From F1-120-MAGs118 sp013360535 (GTDB lineage Bacteria; Planctomycetota; UBA1135; GCA-002686595), in assembly GCA_026647215.1 (NCBI GenBank), contig JAPKHC010000009.1, forward strand, positions 124,001 through 188,000: a stretch of 64,000 bases of DNA, written 5' to 3'. Shown piece after piece: positions 24,800-33,894 of the stretch; the stretch's first letter is position 1, and each line of letters opens with the position of its first letter. A program made the translations under genes and the position numbers. The notes beneath the pieces are model-generated. The model was given only the letters and a program-made list of their open reading frames with translations, was not told the DNA's origin and did no database searches.

Positions 24800-26500
24800 T
24801 CAGTCGTCGCCGAGCGTGGTGCGCAGCACTTCCTCGAGCGAAGTGCGGCCACGCGCCGCATTGAGCAGGCCGACACGGCGCAGCGTGAGCATCCCGAGCT
24901 TGATCGCCTCGGTCTTGATGTCGACGGCGGACGCGCGCCGCACCACCATCGTCTTGAGTTCCTGCTCGAGGTAGAGCGTCTCGAGGATCGCGAAGCGACC
25001 CTTGTAGCCCTCCTTGCAGCGCGGGCAGCCCGCGGGGTTGGGCCCGAAGAGCTCGAGCGCCGCGATCTCGCTCTCGAGGTAGCCGACGTTGAGCAGCTCC
25101 TCGTGCGGCACCTCGAGCCGCACGCGGCACGACGGGCACAGCTTGCGCGCGAGGCGCTGCGCGCCGATGCACAGCACCGAGCTCGCCACCATGAACGGGT
25201 CGATGCCCATGTCGCACAGGCGCGTCACGGTCGTCGCCGCGTCGTTGGTGTGCAGCGTCGAGAGCACGAGGTGGCCGGTGAGCGCGGCCTTGACCGCGAT
25301 GTCCGCGGTCTCGGTGTCGCGGATCTCGCCCACGAGCACCACGTCAGGGTCCTGACGCAGGATCGAGCGCAGCGCACCGGCGAACGTCAGCCCGCGCTTG
25401 GGATTGACCGGCACCTGGTTGATGCCGTCCATGCGGTATTCGACGGGATCCTCGACCGTCACGACGTTGACGTCGGGCGTCGCGACTTCCTTGACGCACG
25501 AGTAGAGCGTCGTCGACTTGCCCGAGCCGGTCGGCCCGGTGAGCAGCAGCATGCCGTAGGCCGCGTTCGACGCGCGCCGGATGTCGTCGAGCGCCTTGGG
25601 CTCGTAGCCGAGGTTGTCGAGCTTGAGCGCCATCGCACCCGCGTCGAGGATGCGCATGACGGCCTTCTCGCCGCCGACCACCGGCAGGATCGAGAGGCGG
25701 AAGTCGATCTTGCGGTTCTCGTAGCGGATCTGGAACTTGCCGTCCTGCGGCGCGAAACGCTCGGCGATGTCGAGCGAGGCGAGGATCTTGAGGCGCGAGA
25801 TGATCGCCGCGAGCATCGACGTCGGCGGCCGCATCACCTCGTGCAGCGAGCCGTCGACGCGCAGTCGCACGCGGATCGAGCTCTCGCCGGGCTCGATGTG
25901 GATGTCGCTCGCCTTCTCCTTGAGCGCGCGCAGGATCATCAGGTTGACGAGCTTGACCGCCGGCGCGTCCTCGCCGGTCGTCGCGGCCTGCTCGATGTCC
26001 TCGGCCTGCTCGACCGCGACGTCGATCTGCGCCGCGTCGCCGTTGACCTCGTTGAGCAGCTTGTCGACGGCCGCGTTCTTGTTCTCGTAGATCGCGTCGG
26101 TCGCCGTGCGGATCGCGCCGGGATGCGAGAGCACCGGGCGCACCTGGCACTTCGACATGCGCCGCAGGTCGTCGAGCAGGAGCACGTCGAAGGGATCGGA
26201 GACCGCGATCGTGAGCACGTCGCCGTTGCGCGACAGCGGCAGGATGCCCTGCTCCTGGCAGGTCTCCTTCGAGAGCGCCTCGAGCGCCGCAGGCTCGGGC
26301 TTGATGCGCGCGAGATCGATCGGCACGACGCCCGACGTGCGCCCGAGCGTCTCGAACAGCGCGTCCTCGTGCAGCAGGCCCTGGCTCAGGAGCGTCGCGA
26401 CCGGCTGGCCGCCACGCTCCTTCGCCGCTGCCCAGTCCTCGTCGGTGACGAGGCCGGCATCGACCAGGATTCGCCGGATTCTTCCCGAAACGCGCACCAT
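24800..26500 (-). CDS. pilB: Type IV pilus / T2SS assembly ATPase PilB (GspE)
   Basis: Hexameric secretion ATPase that powers pilin assembly. The 566-residue protein has the MshEN/GspE N-terminal domain (about 10-160), then the catalytic core with Walker A GPTGSGKST (near 322-330), the Asp box, Walker B SILRQDPDVVLVGEIRD and the His box. It also has the zinc-binding tetracysteine CPSC...CPRC (near 453 and 491) typical of PilB/GspE but absent from PilT. GAGGATCC precedes the ATG. Only 12 bp separate it from the pilT stop. Confidence 0.96.
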   Translation of the reverse strand: MVRVSGRIRRILVDAGLVTDEDWAAAKERGGQPVATLLSQGLLHEDALFETLGRTSGVVPIDLARIKPEPAALEALSKETCQEQGILPLSRNGDVLTIAVSDPFDVLLLDDLRRMSKCQVRPVLSHPGAIRTATDAIYENKNAAVDKLLNEVNGDAAQIDVAVEQAEDIEQAATTGEDAPAVKLVNLMILRALKEKASDIHIEPGESSIRVRLRVDGSLHEVMRPPTSMLAAIISRLKILASLDIAERFAPQDGKFQIRYENRKIDFRLSILPVVGGEKAVMRILDAGAMALKLDNLGYEPKALDDIRRASNAAYGMLLLTGPTGSGKSTTLYSCVKEVATPDVNVVTVEDPVEYRMDGINQVPVNPKRGLTFAGALRSILRQDPDVVLVGEIRDTETADIAVKAALTGHLVLSTLHTNDAATTVTRLCDMGIDPFMVASSVLCIGAQRLARKLCPSCRVRLEVPHEELLNVGYLESEIAALELFGPNPAGCPRCKEGYKGRFAILETLYLEQELKTMVVRRASAVDIKTEAIKLGMLTLRRVGLLNAARGRTSLEEVLRTTLGDD

Positions 26501-26512
26501 CTGGATCCTCCG

Positions 26513-27577
26513 TCAGGCCGCCCGGACCAGCGTGCGCAGTTCGCCCGGATCGCTGACGGCGCGTTCCGCCTCGTCGAGCCGCACGCGCCCCGCGCGCACG
26601 AGCTCCGCCAGCGACTGCGCCATGGTCTTCATGCCCATGCGGCCGCCGGTCTGGATCTGCGAGTAGATCTGGTGCGTCTTGCCCTCGCGCACGAGCGCGC
26701 GGATGCCGGGTGTCGCGAGCATCACCTCGGAGGCCATCGCGCGGCCGCGACCGCTCGCCGCCGGGAGCAGCTGCTGGCTGAACACGGCCTCGAGCGAGAA
26801 CGAGAGCTGCGTGCGCACCTGCTGCTGCTGGTGCGCGGGGAACACGTCGACGATGCGGTTGATCGTCTGCACGCAGTCGGACGTGTGCAGCGTGCCGAAG
26901 GTCAGGTGGCCCGTCTCCGCGAGCGTCATCGCGGCCTCGATCGTCTCGAGGTCGCGCAGCTCGCCGACGAGGATGAAGTCGGGGTCCTGGCGCAGCACGC
27001 TCTTGAGCGCGCGTGCGAAGGCGTGCGTGTCGCCGCCGACCTCGCGCTGCGTCACCATGCACTGCTTGTGCTGGTGCACGAATTCGACGGGGTCCTCGAC
27101 CGTCACGATGTGGCCCTGACGGCTCAGGTTGATGTGGTTGACCATCGCCGCCAGCGAGGTCGACTTGCCCGAGCCGGTCGAGCCCGTGACGAGCACGAGG
27201 CCCGCGCGCAGCGAGCAGATGCGCTCGCAGACCGCCTTGGGCAGGCCGAGCTGGTCGAAAGTGGCCATTTTCGTCGGGATCAGGCGCATGACCGCCCCGA
27301 CGGTGCCCTGCTGGTAGAAGACGTTGGCGCGGAAGCGGCCCTGATCGGCGAGGCCGAACGAGCAGTCGAGCTCGAGCTCGCGGTCGAGCTTCGCGATCTG
27401 GTCGCTCGTCAGCACGCTGGTCGCCAGCCGCCGCGTGTCCTCGGGCGTGAGCGAGCCGCAGTCGACCGGCAGCAGCATGCCGTCGACGCGGATGCGCGGC
27501 GGCGAGTTGACGGAGATGTGCAGGTCCGAGCCGCCCTGGCTGATCAGGAGCGACAGGAGTTCTTCCATGGTGATCAT
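26513..27577 (-). CDS. pilT: Type IV pilus retraction ATPase PilT
   Basis: Hexameric ATPase for pilus retraction (twitching, DNA uptake). The 354-residue length matches PilT. Visible are the N-terminal GGSDLHISVNSPPRIRVDG, Walker A GSTGSGKST (near 131-139), VTVEDPVEFVH, Walker B LRQDPDFILVGELRD, the His box HTSDCVQTINRIVDVFP and the PilT-specific C-terminal AIREGKTHQI-like ALVREGKTHQIYSQIQTG. The start is at 27575-27577; an ATG nine bases downstream would also serve. First gene of the operon with pilB and pilC. A second, diverged PilT-like protein is at 49486-51120. Confidence 0.96.
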   Translation of the reverse strand: MITMEELLSLLISQGGSDLHISVNSPPRIRVDGMLLPVDCGSLTPEDTRRLATSVLTSDQIAKLDRELELDCSFGLADQGRFRANVFYQQGTVGAVMRLIPTKMATFDQLGLPKAVCERICSLRAGLVLVTGSTGSGKSTSLAAMVNHINLSRQGHIVTVEDPVEFVHQHKQCMVTQREVGGDTHAFARALKSVLRQDPDFILVGELRDLETIEAAMTLAETGHLTFGTLHTSDCVQTINRIVDVFPAHQQQQVRTQLSFSLEAVFSQQLLPAASGRGRAMASEVMLATPGIRALVREGKTHQIYSQIQTGGRMGMKTMAQSLAELVRAGRVRLDEAERAVSDPGELRTLVRAA

Positions 27578-27770
27578 GCGTTCGAGCCTTCTCGGGCCTT
27601 CGGGACCGTCGACGCCGCGGGACAGGGGAAGTCCCCGTGGGTGCGTTGCCGGACCTCTGGCGTCGCTTCTTCGTCCGGGCGGTGGAACGGACTGAAGCGC
27701 TCGCACGGGAAGGAACTTCCATCCGCCGCCGGCGGGAAAGTGCGTACCGGAGCCCTGCCCCGGAAATGCG

Positions 27771-27814
27771 CCGGAGGCCCGCCCAGCGTCGCGTGACGCG
27801 GGACGGGCCCCCGG
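27771..27814 (-). terminator. Nested stem-loop after the EF-G paralogue
   Basis: Outer stems CCGG/CCGG and GGCCCG/CGGGCC enclose an inner CGCGT/ACGCG stem, 33 bp beyond the stop of the EF-G-like gene. There is no T-tract, so function as a terminator is inferred from position and structure. The rest of 27578-27846 shows nothing else clear. Confidence 0.45.
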
Positions 27815-27846
27815 GGAGCGTCCGAGGCTCGGCAGGCGGTGCTCGC

Positions 27847-29868
27847 CTACTCCTCGTGCTCGTGCTTCTTGCCGATCTGGGCCAGCACGCGGGTCTGCTC
27901 CTGCACAGGCAGCGGGGCGTAGTCGTGCAGCCGCATCACGAACGAGCCCTCGCCGGCCGTCATCGACTTCAGATCGCGCTGGTAGGTCTGGAGCAGCGAG
28001 AGCGGCGCGTGGGCCTTGATCACCGTGAGCTGGCCGTCGTGCTCGTTCCACTGGTCCATCACCTGCCCGCGGCGGTGGCTCGTCAGGTCCGAGAACACCG
28101 CGCCCGCGAAGTCCGTCGGCACCGTCACCTCGAGCTCCATCACGGGCTCGAGCAGCACCGGCGAGGCCTTGAGGAACGCGTCCATGAAGGCGCGCGCGCC
28201 GGCCACCTTGAAGCTCGCCTCGTCGGAGTCGACGTCGTGGTACTTGCCGTCGTAGACCTCGAAGTCGAGGTCGACGATCTGGCTGCTTGTCAGGATGCCC
28301 TTGGCGACCATCTCGCGCATGCCCTTCTCCACCGCCGGGATCAGGTTGCGCGGGATCGTGCCGCCGACGACGCCGTCGGTGAACGTGACCCCGGCCCCCT
28401 TGGCGTTGGGACGCACGCGCACGTAGCACTCGCCGAACTGCCCGCGGCCGCCGGTCTGCTTCTTGTGGCGGTGGTGGCCTTCGGCCGGGCGCGAGACCGT
28501 CTCGCGGTAGGCGATGCGCGGCGGGTGCGTCGAGATCTCGACGCCGTAACGCCGCTTGAGCCGCGCCTCCATCACCGCGAGGTGCAGCTCGGTCATGCCG
28601 TGGATCACGAGCTCGTGCGTGTCGGGGTCATGGTCGAACTTGAAGGTCGCGTCCTCGTTCTCGAGCTTCTTGAGCGCCTCGCCGATCTTCTGCTCGTCGG
28701 CGCGCGTGCGCGGCACCGCCGCGAGCGACACCATCGGCTCGGGCTGCCCGATGCGCACGAGCGTGCGCAGCTTCTTGCCCGCGACGGTCACGGCCTCGCC
28801 GAAAGCGAGCCCCTCGACCTTGCTCACGGCCACGATCTCGCCCGCCTTGGCGACCTCGACCGGCTCGCGCTTCTTCTTGCCGAGCTGGCGGAAGAGGCCG
28901 CCGACCTTCTCGCCCTTGTCCGGCGAGCGCGGCCCGACGAGCGAATCACCGGCGTTGACCTGCCCCGACAGCACACGCAGCGTGCAGATCTTCCCCAGGT
29001 GCGCGTCCGAGCGGATGCTGATCACCTGCCCGACGAAATCGGCCTCGGGCGTGCAGGGAAGCTCCTGCCCCTCGGCGTCGACCTGCGGGAACTGGCCCGG
29101 ATGCGGGCAGAACTCGGCCAGGAACGCGAGCACCCGATCGACGCCGACGCCGTTGACCGGATTGCAGGCGAGGATCGGCACCAGCGAGCCGCGCGCGATC
29201 GCCTTGGGGATCTGCGCGTGCAGCTCGGCGTCGGTGAGCGACTGCGTCTCGAGGTAGCGGTTGAGCAGCTCCTCGTCCTCGCAGGCGTCCATCACGCGGT
29301 CCATCAGGTTCTGCTTCCAGCCGTGGTGGTCGACCTCGAAGATCGACGCCACCGACTTGAACGCCGCGCCCGTCGCGTTGGGGTGATCGAACGGCACGCA
29401 CAGCTCGCCGACCGCCTCGTCGATCTGGTCGACGACCGCGTCGAAGTCGATGTTCTCGCCGTCGACGTGCGTGACGATGATGATGCGGCCCTTCTTGAGC
29501 CCCGCCGCGCGCTCGAGCTCCTTCTTGAAGTCGTAGTTGGGCCGGCCGGCCGCGCTGTGCACGCCGACGATGATGTCCGCGGCCGCGATCGCGCTGTTCG
29601 AGTCGGCGATGAAGTCGTCGTAGCCCGGCGTGTCGATCAGCGTCCAGCCGCAGCCCTTCGCCTCGCCCTGCACCACCGCCATCTGCAGCGTGTGGCCCTT
29701 GTCGTGCTCCTCCGGCTCCGTGTCGCAGATTGAGGTCCGGTCCGACACCATGCCCTTGCGCGGCGTGAGCCCGAGCATGTGCGCCAAGGCATCGACGAGC
29801 GTGGTCTTGCCGGCCGAAGGATGGCCGACGAAGGCGAGGTTGCGCAGTCCCTGGAGGGTGGATGTCAT
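27847..29868 (-). CDS. Elongation factor G paralogue (EF-G-like translational GTPase)
   Basis: 673-residue protein with EF-G domain order. G1 is GHPSAGKT (15-22), G3 is DTPGYDDF (79-86), then domain II (VLSGQVNAGDSLVGPR), domain III (DEQKIGEALKKLENEDATF, HGMTELHLAV), domain IV (GHHRHKKQTGGRGQFGEC) and domain V (DLTSHRRGQVM). The G4 motif, normally NKxD, reads THVD (133-136). This is typical of the divergent EF-G-like group found beside normal EF-G in several phyla, whose role is not settled. It is probably not the main translocase. It appears monocistronic. Confidence 0.9.
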   Translation of the reverse strand: MTSTLQGLRNLAFVGHPSAGKTTLVDALAHMLGLTPRKGMVSDRTSICDTEPEEHDKGHTLQMAVVQGEAKGCGWTLIDTPGYDDFIADSNSAIAAADIIVGVHSAAGRPNYDFKKELERAAGLKKGRIIIVTHVDGENIDFDAVVDQIDEAVGELCVPFDHPNATGAAFKSVASIFEVDHHGWKQNLMDRVMDACEDEELLNRYLETQSLTDAELHAQIPKAIARGSLVPILACNPVNGVGVDRVLAFLAEFCPHPGQFPQVDAEGQELPCTPEADFVGQVISIRSDAHLGKICTLRVLSGQVNAGDSLVGPRSPDKGEKVGGLFRQLGKKKREPVEVAKAGEIVAVSKVEGLAFGEAVTVAGKKLRTLVRIGQPEPMVSLAAVPRTRADEQKIGEALKKLENEDATFKFDHDPDTHELVIHGMTELHLAVMEARLKRRYGVEISTHPPRIAYRETVSRPAEGHHRHKKQTGGRGQFGECYVRVRPNAKGAGVTFTDGVVGGTIPRNLIPAVEKGMREMVAKGILTSSQIVDLDFEVYDGKYHDVDSDEASFKVAGARAFMDAFLKASPVLLEPVMELEVTVPTDFAGAVFSDLTSHRRGQVMDQWNEHDGQLTVIKAHAPLSLLQTYQRDLKSMTAGEGSFVMRLHDYAPLPVQEQTRVLAQIGKKHEHEE

Positions 29869-30186
29869 CGCGGGTCTTTCGCTCCGTGACGTGGGTTGCC
29901 GGGTATCACCACCCCCCGACCGCGACGGCCCGAGCCCTTGGCCGAGCCTACGCACCGCAGCCGGGGAGTGCGTACGCATCCTACGCCCCCCTTCAGGGCC
30001 CGAGGTACTCCGCCCACGTTCGTACGTCGCCCCCGCTCACTCCCCAGCCGACCGGGCTCGACTCCGCGCCGCGCTCGACCTGCGGCCGTGCTTTCACCGC
30101 CGGAAAAGCCGCCGCCCCAGCCAAAGGAACGAGGCGCCCCAGCCACCGCCGGAGCGCCCCGCAGGATCGAGCGATCGAAGCGAGAG
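29869..30186. other. 318 bp gene-free region
   Basis: It lies between the EF-G paralogue start and the stop of the OmpA-like gene, both on the minus strand, so it should contain the OmpA gene's terminator and the EF-G-like gene's promoter. Two GGCTGGGGCG blocks and two CCGGCGGTG blocks occur near 30100-30155 (minus strand) in mirrored order, and a GCGTACGC palindrome lies near 29970. No RNA gene or supportable coding sequence is seen. Confidence 0.3.
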
Positions 30187-30849
30187 CTACTTCTTCATCT
30201 CGACGACGATCTCGACGCGGCGGTTCTTCGCCTTGTTGGCCGACGAGCTGTTGGCCGCGACCGGACGGTACGGGCCCCAGCCGGCGACGACGCACTGGCC
30301 ATCGGCGATACCGCCGTCGTTGACGAGGTAGTGCAGCACCGCCATTGCGCGCGCCAGCGAGAGGTCGCGGTTGGTCGCGAACTTGCTCTTCGAGATCGGA
30401 TCGTTGTCGGTGTGGCCCTCGATCCAGTACTCGCCGCCCTCGTACTTGCCCTTGAGCGTCTTCGCGACCGCCTTGAGCGCCTTCTTGCCGTTGTCGGAGA
30501 GGTCGGCCTTGCCGGCGCCGAACGTCAGTTCCTGCGGGATCGAGATCACCATGCGGCCGTCGCGCATGCCGTACCCGACGCCGGCGTCGTCGAGGTCCTT
30601 GAGCTGCGTGCTCGACTGCGTCGGCTCCTCGAGCAGGCGCGCGTTCGCTTCGGCGAGCGCGGTCTCGAGCGACTCGCGCTGCGAGGCGAGGTCGCGGTTC
30701 TCGCCCTTCAGGTTCGCGCGCTCCTCGCGCAGCTGGCGGTTTTCCTGCTCGCGCTCGTCGAGCGCGGCCTTGTACTGCGGAGCGGCGCAGCTCGTGACGA
30801 ACGGAGCGGAGGCGAGGAACGCGAGGAACAGCGTGGAGTTGAGCTTCAT
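30187..30849 (-). CDS. OmpA/Pal-like peptidoglycan-associated lipoprotein
   Basis: 220-residue lipoprotein with lipobox VTSC (cysteine 21). A coiled coil follows at about 27-75 (DEREQENRQLREERANLKGE and onward), then a C-terminal OmpA domain (about 100-220). That domain shows the peptidoglycan-binding features FGAGKADLSDNGKKAL, YWIEGHTDNDPI, NRDLSLARAMAVLHYL and NRRVEIVVE. It would link the outer membrane to the cell wall. The coiled coil between anchor and OmpA domain is longer than in E. coli Pal. It lies just after the prepilin peptidase gene and is probably transcribed separately, since a hairpin lies between. Confidence 0.93.
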   Translation of the reverse strand: MKLNSTLFLAFLASAPFVTSCAAPQYKAALDEREQENRQLREERANLKGENRDLASQRESLETALAEANARLLEEPTQSSTQLKDLDDAGVGYGMRDGRMVISIPQELTFGAGKADLSDNGKKALKAVAKTLKGKYEGGEYWIEGHTDNDPISKSKFATNRDLSLARAMAVLHYLVNDGGIADGQCVVAGWGPYRPVAANSSSANKAKNRRVEIVVEMKK

Positions 30850-30903
30850 GGGCGCGGTGACGGAGCGTGGAATTGGGCCGGAGATCGTGCGTGTGGACGT
30901 GCG

Positions 30904-30924
30904 GGACTCGAGGCGTTCGAGTCC
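30904..30924 (-). terminator. Stem-loop between pilD and the OmpA-like gene
   Basis: A perfect 8 bp stem GGACTCGA / TCGAGTCC with a 5 nt loop lies 60 bp after the pilD stop and 55 bp before the OmpA-like start. It has no T-tract. It may separate the lipoprotein-pilD transcript from the OmpA-like gene. Confidence 0.5.
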
Positions 30925-30983
30925 GTTCGCGAGCGCCCGGGGCCGTCGATCGGCGCACGTTGCGGCGCCGCGAGAATCCCCTC

Positions 30984-31907
30984 TCACGCCGGCCAGAACC
31001 GGGTGCTCACCGCTTCCCAATACAAAAGCACGACGACGGTTCCAAGGGCCAAGTAGGGACCGAACGGGAGCATCTGCCCGCAGGCGCGCGCGATGGCGAA
31101 GCTCTGCGCGCTCGTCGTGCGCGCGCCGCGACGCCGGACGCGCGAGCGCAACTCGCAGTGCAGGCGCAGGATGTTGCCGACGCCGATGACCGCACCGACC
31201 ATCGACGCGAGCACGAGGGCGAACAGCGCTCCGCCGCCTCCGACGAAACCCCCGGCGGCGCCGAGCAGCTTGACGTCGCCCAGCCCCATCGCCTCCTTGC
31301 CGAGCAGCTTCTCGCCGATCCAGCCGACGGCGAGCAGCACTCCGCCTCCGACCGCGATGCCGCACAGGCTCGCGACCACCGCCGCACCGCGACCGGGCTC
31401 GGCCCCGTCCGCCACCCAGCGCGCGATCGGCGACGCCGCGTGCAGCTCGGGCACGAGGAAGCTCACCAGCGGCGCGACGACCATGCCGCCGATCGACACC
31501 TCGTCGGGGATCTCGAAGCAGTCGAAGTCGACGAAGGTCGCCACCAGCAGCGCGCTCAGCACCATCAGCCGCACGAGCAGCATCGGCCACTGCTCCGCCG
31601 GCGTGATCCAGCCCATCCAGGCCCAACAGGCGGCGGTCAGGAGCTCGACCAGCGGGTAGCGCACCGAGATGCGCCCCTTGCAGCCCCGGCAGCGCCCGCC
31701 CTGCACGGCCCACGAGAGCACCGGGATGTTCTCCGACCACTCGAGCTGGCGCTGGCAGCCCGGGCAGAACGAACGCGCCGGCTTCCAGACCCGCAGCCCT
31801 TCCTTGGGCAGGCGGTAGATCGCGACGTTGAGGAACGACCCGACGCACACTCCGAACAGGCCGGAAATGCCGGCCAGAGCCAGCGGAGAGAGGTCCGTGT
31901 CGATCAC
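30984..31907 (-). CDS. pilD: Prepilin peptidase / N-methyltransferase
   Basis: Integral membrane aspartic protease that cleaves and methylates prepilins, here the products at 21628 and 22505. The 307-residue protein has the N-terminal methyltransferase domain with two zinc cysteine pairs (CPGC and CRGC). The two catalytic aspartates are in DFDCFEIPD and GLGDVKLLG, followed by membrane segments to the C-terminus. The GTG start (31905-31907) overlaps the stop of the upstream lipoprotein gene (GTGA), so peptidase and lipoprotein are translationally coupled. Confidence 0.96.
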   Translation of the reverse strand: MIDTDLSPLALAGISGLFGVCVGSFLNVAIYRLPKEGLRVWKPARSFCPGCQRQLEWSENIPVLSWAVQGGRCRGCKGRISVRYPLVELLTAACWAWMGWITPAEQWPMLLVRLMVLSALLVATFVDFDCFEIPDEVSIGGMVVAPLVSFLVPELHAASPIARWVADGAEPGRGAAVVASLCGIAVGGGVLLAVGWIGEKLLGKEAMGLGDVKLLGAAGGFVGGGGALFALVLASMVGAVIGVGNILRLHCELRSRVRRRGARTTSAQSFAIARACGQMLPFGPYLALGTVVVLLYWEAVSTRFWPA

Positions 31908-33748
31908 CGCTCCCTCTTCGGCCCGGCGGGCTCGTACTCCAGAGTCACGTCATCGACGAAGGGCGGGTCCCAGACCGCTCCCGGGACGACCTCGAGCTCG
32001 ACCAGGATCCGCACGGTCGGGCAGCCGACCAGTGCCGCAGGGTCGTCGACCAGCACGTCGCCCAGTCGCTCGCCGCCGGCCGCCGCATGCTCGCCGACGT
32101 ATTGGACGCGCGCGGAGCCCGCGCCCGGGCGCAGGTTGACCGTCGGCGCACTGCGCCAGCGTTCGGCGCCGCCGGCGGGCGGGATCGAAGACGAGTAGAT
32201 CGCGAGCTTCAGCGGCCGCACGAGCGGGTTGCCGATCGGGCCGTCGACCGTCCAAAGGCATTCGCTCGCCTTGGCCGTCGCCGGGCCGCCGTCCGCGGAG
32301 TCGACGTAACCGAGGTTTCGTGTGCCGCCGTCGACGAACACCAGGCGCCGCGCCTCGAGCTGGCGATCGCTCGACACGCGAATGCGGCCGCCGGCGACCA
32401 GCACGAGTGGGCCCGTGACCGCGATGCGCCCGCGGATCGAGAGGTCCCCGCCGGCGACGAGCACCGTCGCGCGCACGCCCTCGCGCCGCAGAGCTTCGAT
32501 GGCCTCGCTCACCGTCGGGGTTCGGCCGCCGAGACGCTTCGCGAGCCGTTGCAGCGCTTCGGCCAGCGTCGGCGCGCCCTCGCGCTCCGGCGCACGGCGC
32601 TCGAGCAGCTCTCCGTCGAGCTCCATCCGCCCTTGGCAGCGCAGCACGATCGTGCCTTCGCCTTCGACGAAGGCCTGCTCGCCTTGCGGCAGCACGAGCC
32701 GCGCCGCATGCAGGTCCTTTGACGCGAGCGTGCCTGCGAGCGAGACGTCGCCATCGCGCCCGGAGCCCGCCGCGGCCGGAAAGCACACCTCGACGCGCCC
32801 GTTCCCGCTCCAGTTCGCGGCTCCGTCGACACCCGGCACGGCCTCGTCCGAGCGCGTCGCGATGTCGATGAAGCTCTCGACATGGCGTGAGAGCGATGTG
32901 TCCTCCACCGGCGCCGCCGCCTCGACGCGCACTCTCAGCCCCTCGCGATAGCTCGAGTTGAGCACCCACAACGGATGCCCGCCAAAGTCGCGCAAGCGCA
33001 CCTTGATGGGGTTGATGCCGTACATGCCCGGCGCGAGCCGCCGGTCGCGCGGCGTGAGCTCGATCACCGCTGCGTCGTCCTTGTAGGGCTCGCGCTCGTC
33101 GTTGCGCACGAGCTTGGCGACGAGCGGAATCGCGTCCCCGCGCGTACGGCCGAGCGCCACGATGTTGAGTTCCGGCAGCAACTCGAAATCCTCGGACCAG
33201 AGCGTCGAGGGGTCGATCGGTTCCGGCTGCAGCACGGGCGTGCGCAGGATGACGGGCGAGCCGCTGGTCGGGCTCGAGTCCTCGAACACGAAGCCGGAGC
33301 GCGGCTCGCTCACGGCCACGGTCTCGAAGGTCCAGCGCAGGCTCTCGCCGAGCACACGCCCGTCTTCCGAACGCAGCGCATCCGCACGCGGGAAACCCGC
33401 CAGTTCCACGGCGTAACGCGTGGCCGGACGGTAGCCGCCGTCAGCGAGATCGCGGGCGAGCACGGGCGCGGGCTGGAACTCGACGCGGTCGCGTTCGACC
33501 GACAACCGCCCGCGCGCCGGAGTGCCGTCGTCGGCGAGGACACGCACGCTGCCCGAGTGCACCGAGTCGGGATCGAGCGGCCCCGAGAAGTGGAGCACGA
33601 TCCGCTCGTTGAGGTACACGCCGACACGTTCCTGCGGACGCACCTGACGCAGCTCGAGCCAGCGCTGCGGCTGCGGTTCGGGCGTGCACGCGACGAGGCC
33701 CGCGAGCACCACGCTCGCGCCCCAGCATCGGTTCCTGCTTCGCGCCAC
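31904..33748 (-). CDS. Ig-like lipoprotein coupled to pilD
   Basis: About 614 residues, start taken as GTG at 33746-33748 (an adjacent GTG at 33749-33751 is equally possible). It begins VARSRNRCWGASVVLAGLVAC, a lipoprotein signal with lipobox LVAC. An N-terminal SbsA-type Ig-like domain (YLNERIVLHFSGPLDPDSV) is followed by a beta-rich central region with repeated LSIRGRIAVTGPLVLVAGG-type strands, and a C-terminal segment VRILVELEVVPGAV...DDVTLEYEP. That segment resembles the ends of the four giant lipoproteins. It looks like a short member of the same superfamily. Overlap with pilD suggests a link to the pilus/secretion apparatus. Confidence 0.82.
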   Translation of the reverse strand: MARSRNRCWGASVVLAGLVACTPEPQPQRWLELRQVRPQERVGVYLNERIVLHFSGPLDPDSVHSGSVRVLADDGTPARGRLSVERDRVEFQPAPVLARDLADGGYRPATRYAVELAGFPRADALRSEDGRVLGESLRWTFETVAVSEPRSGFVFEDSSPTSGSPVILRTPVLQPEPIDPSTLWSEDFELLPELNIVALGRTRGDAIPLVAKLVRNDEREPYKDDAAVIELTPRDRRLAPGMYGINPIKVRLRDFGGHPLWVLNSSYREGLRVRVEAAAPVEDTSLSRHVESFIDIATRSDEAVPGVDGAANWSGNGRVEVCFPAAAGSGRDGDVSLAGTLASKDLHAARLVLPQGEQAFVEGEGTIVLRCQGRMELDGELLERRAPEREGAPTLAEALQRLAKRLGGRTPTVSEAIEALRREGVRATVLVAGGDLSIRGRIAVTGPLVLVAGGRIRVSSDRQLEARRLVFVDGGTRNLGYVDSADGGPATAKASECLWTVDGPIGNPLVRPLKLAIYSSSIPPAGGAERWRSAPTVNLRPGAGSARVQYVGEHAAAGGERLGDVLVDDPAALVGCPTVRILVELEVVPGAVWDPPFVDDVTLEYEPAGPKRER

Positions 33749-33833
33749 CACGGCGCGCCATTCAAGCAAGCCGGTCCCCCCGCCCCCAAGCCTCCGGACG
33801 CATCGTTCCGCGCAAAATCGTGCTCGCACGAAG

Positions 33834-33869
33834 CACAGCAGGCCCCGCGCGAGCGCGGAGCCTGCCGTG
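33834..33869 (-). terminator. Hairpin after type A lipoprotein 1
   Basis: Arms GCAGGC.CCGCGC and GCGCGG.GCCTGC pair with one mismatch and a 2 nt loop, with extra CAC/GTG pairing outside. It lies 26 bp beyond the stop at 33895. No T-tract. Confidence 0.6.
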
Positions 33870-33894
33870 TGCCACCCAGAGAGGTGCCTCGGGG

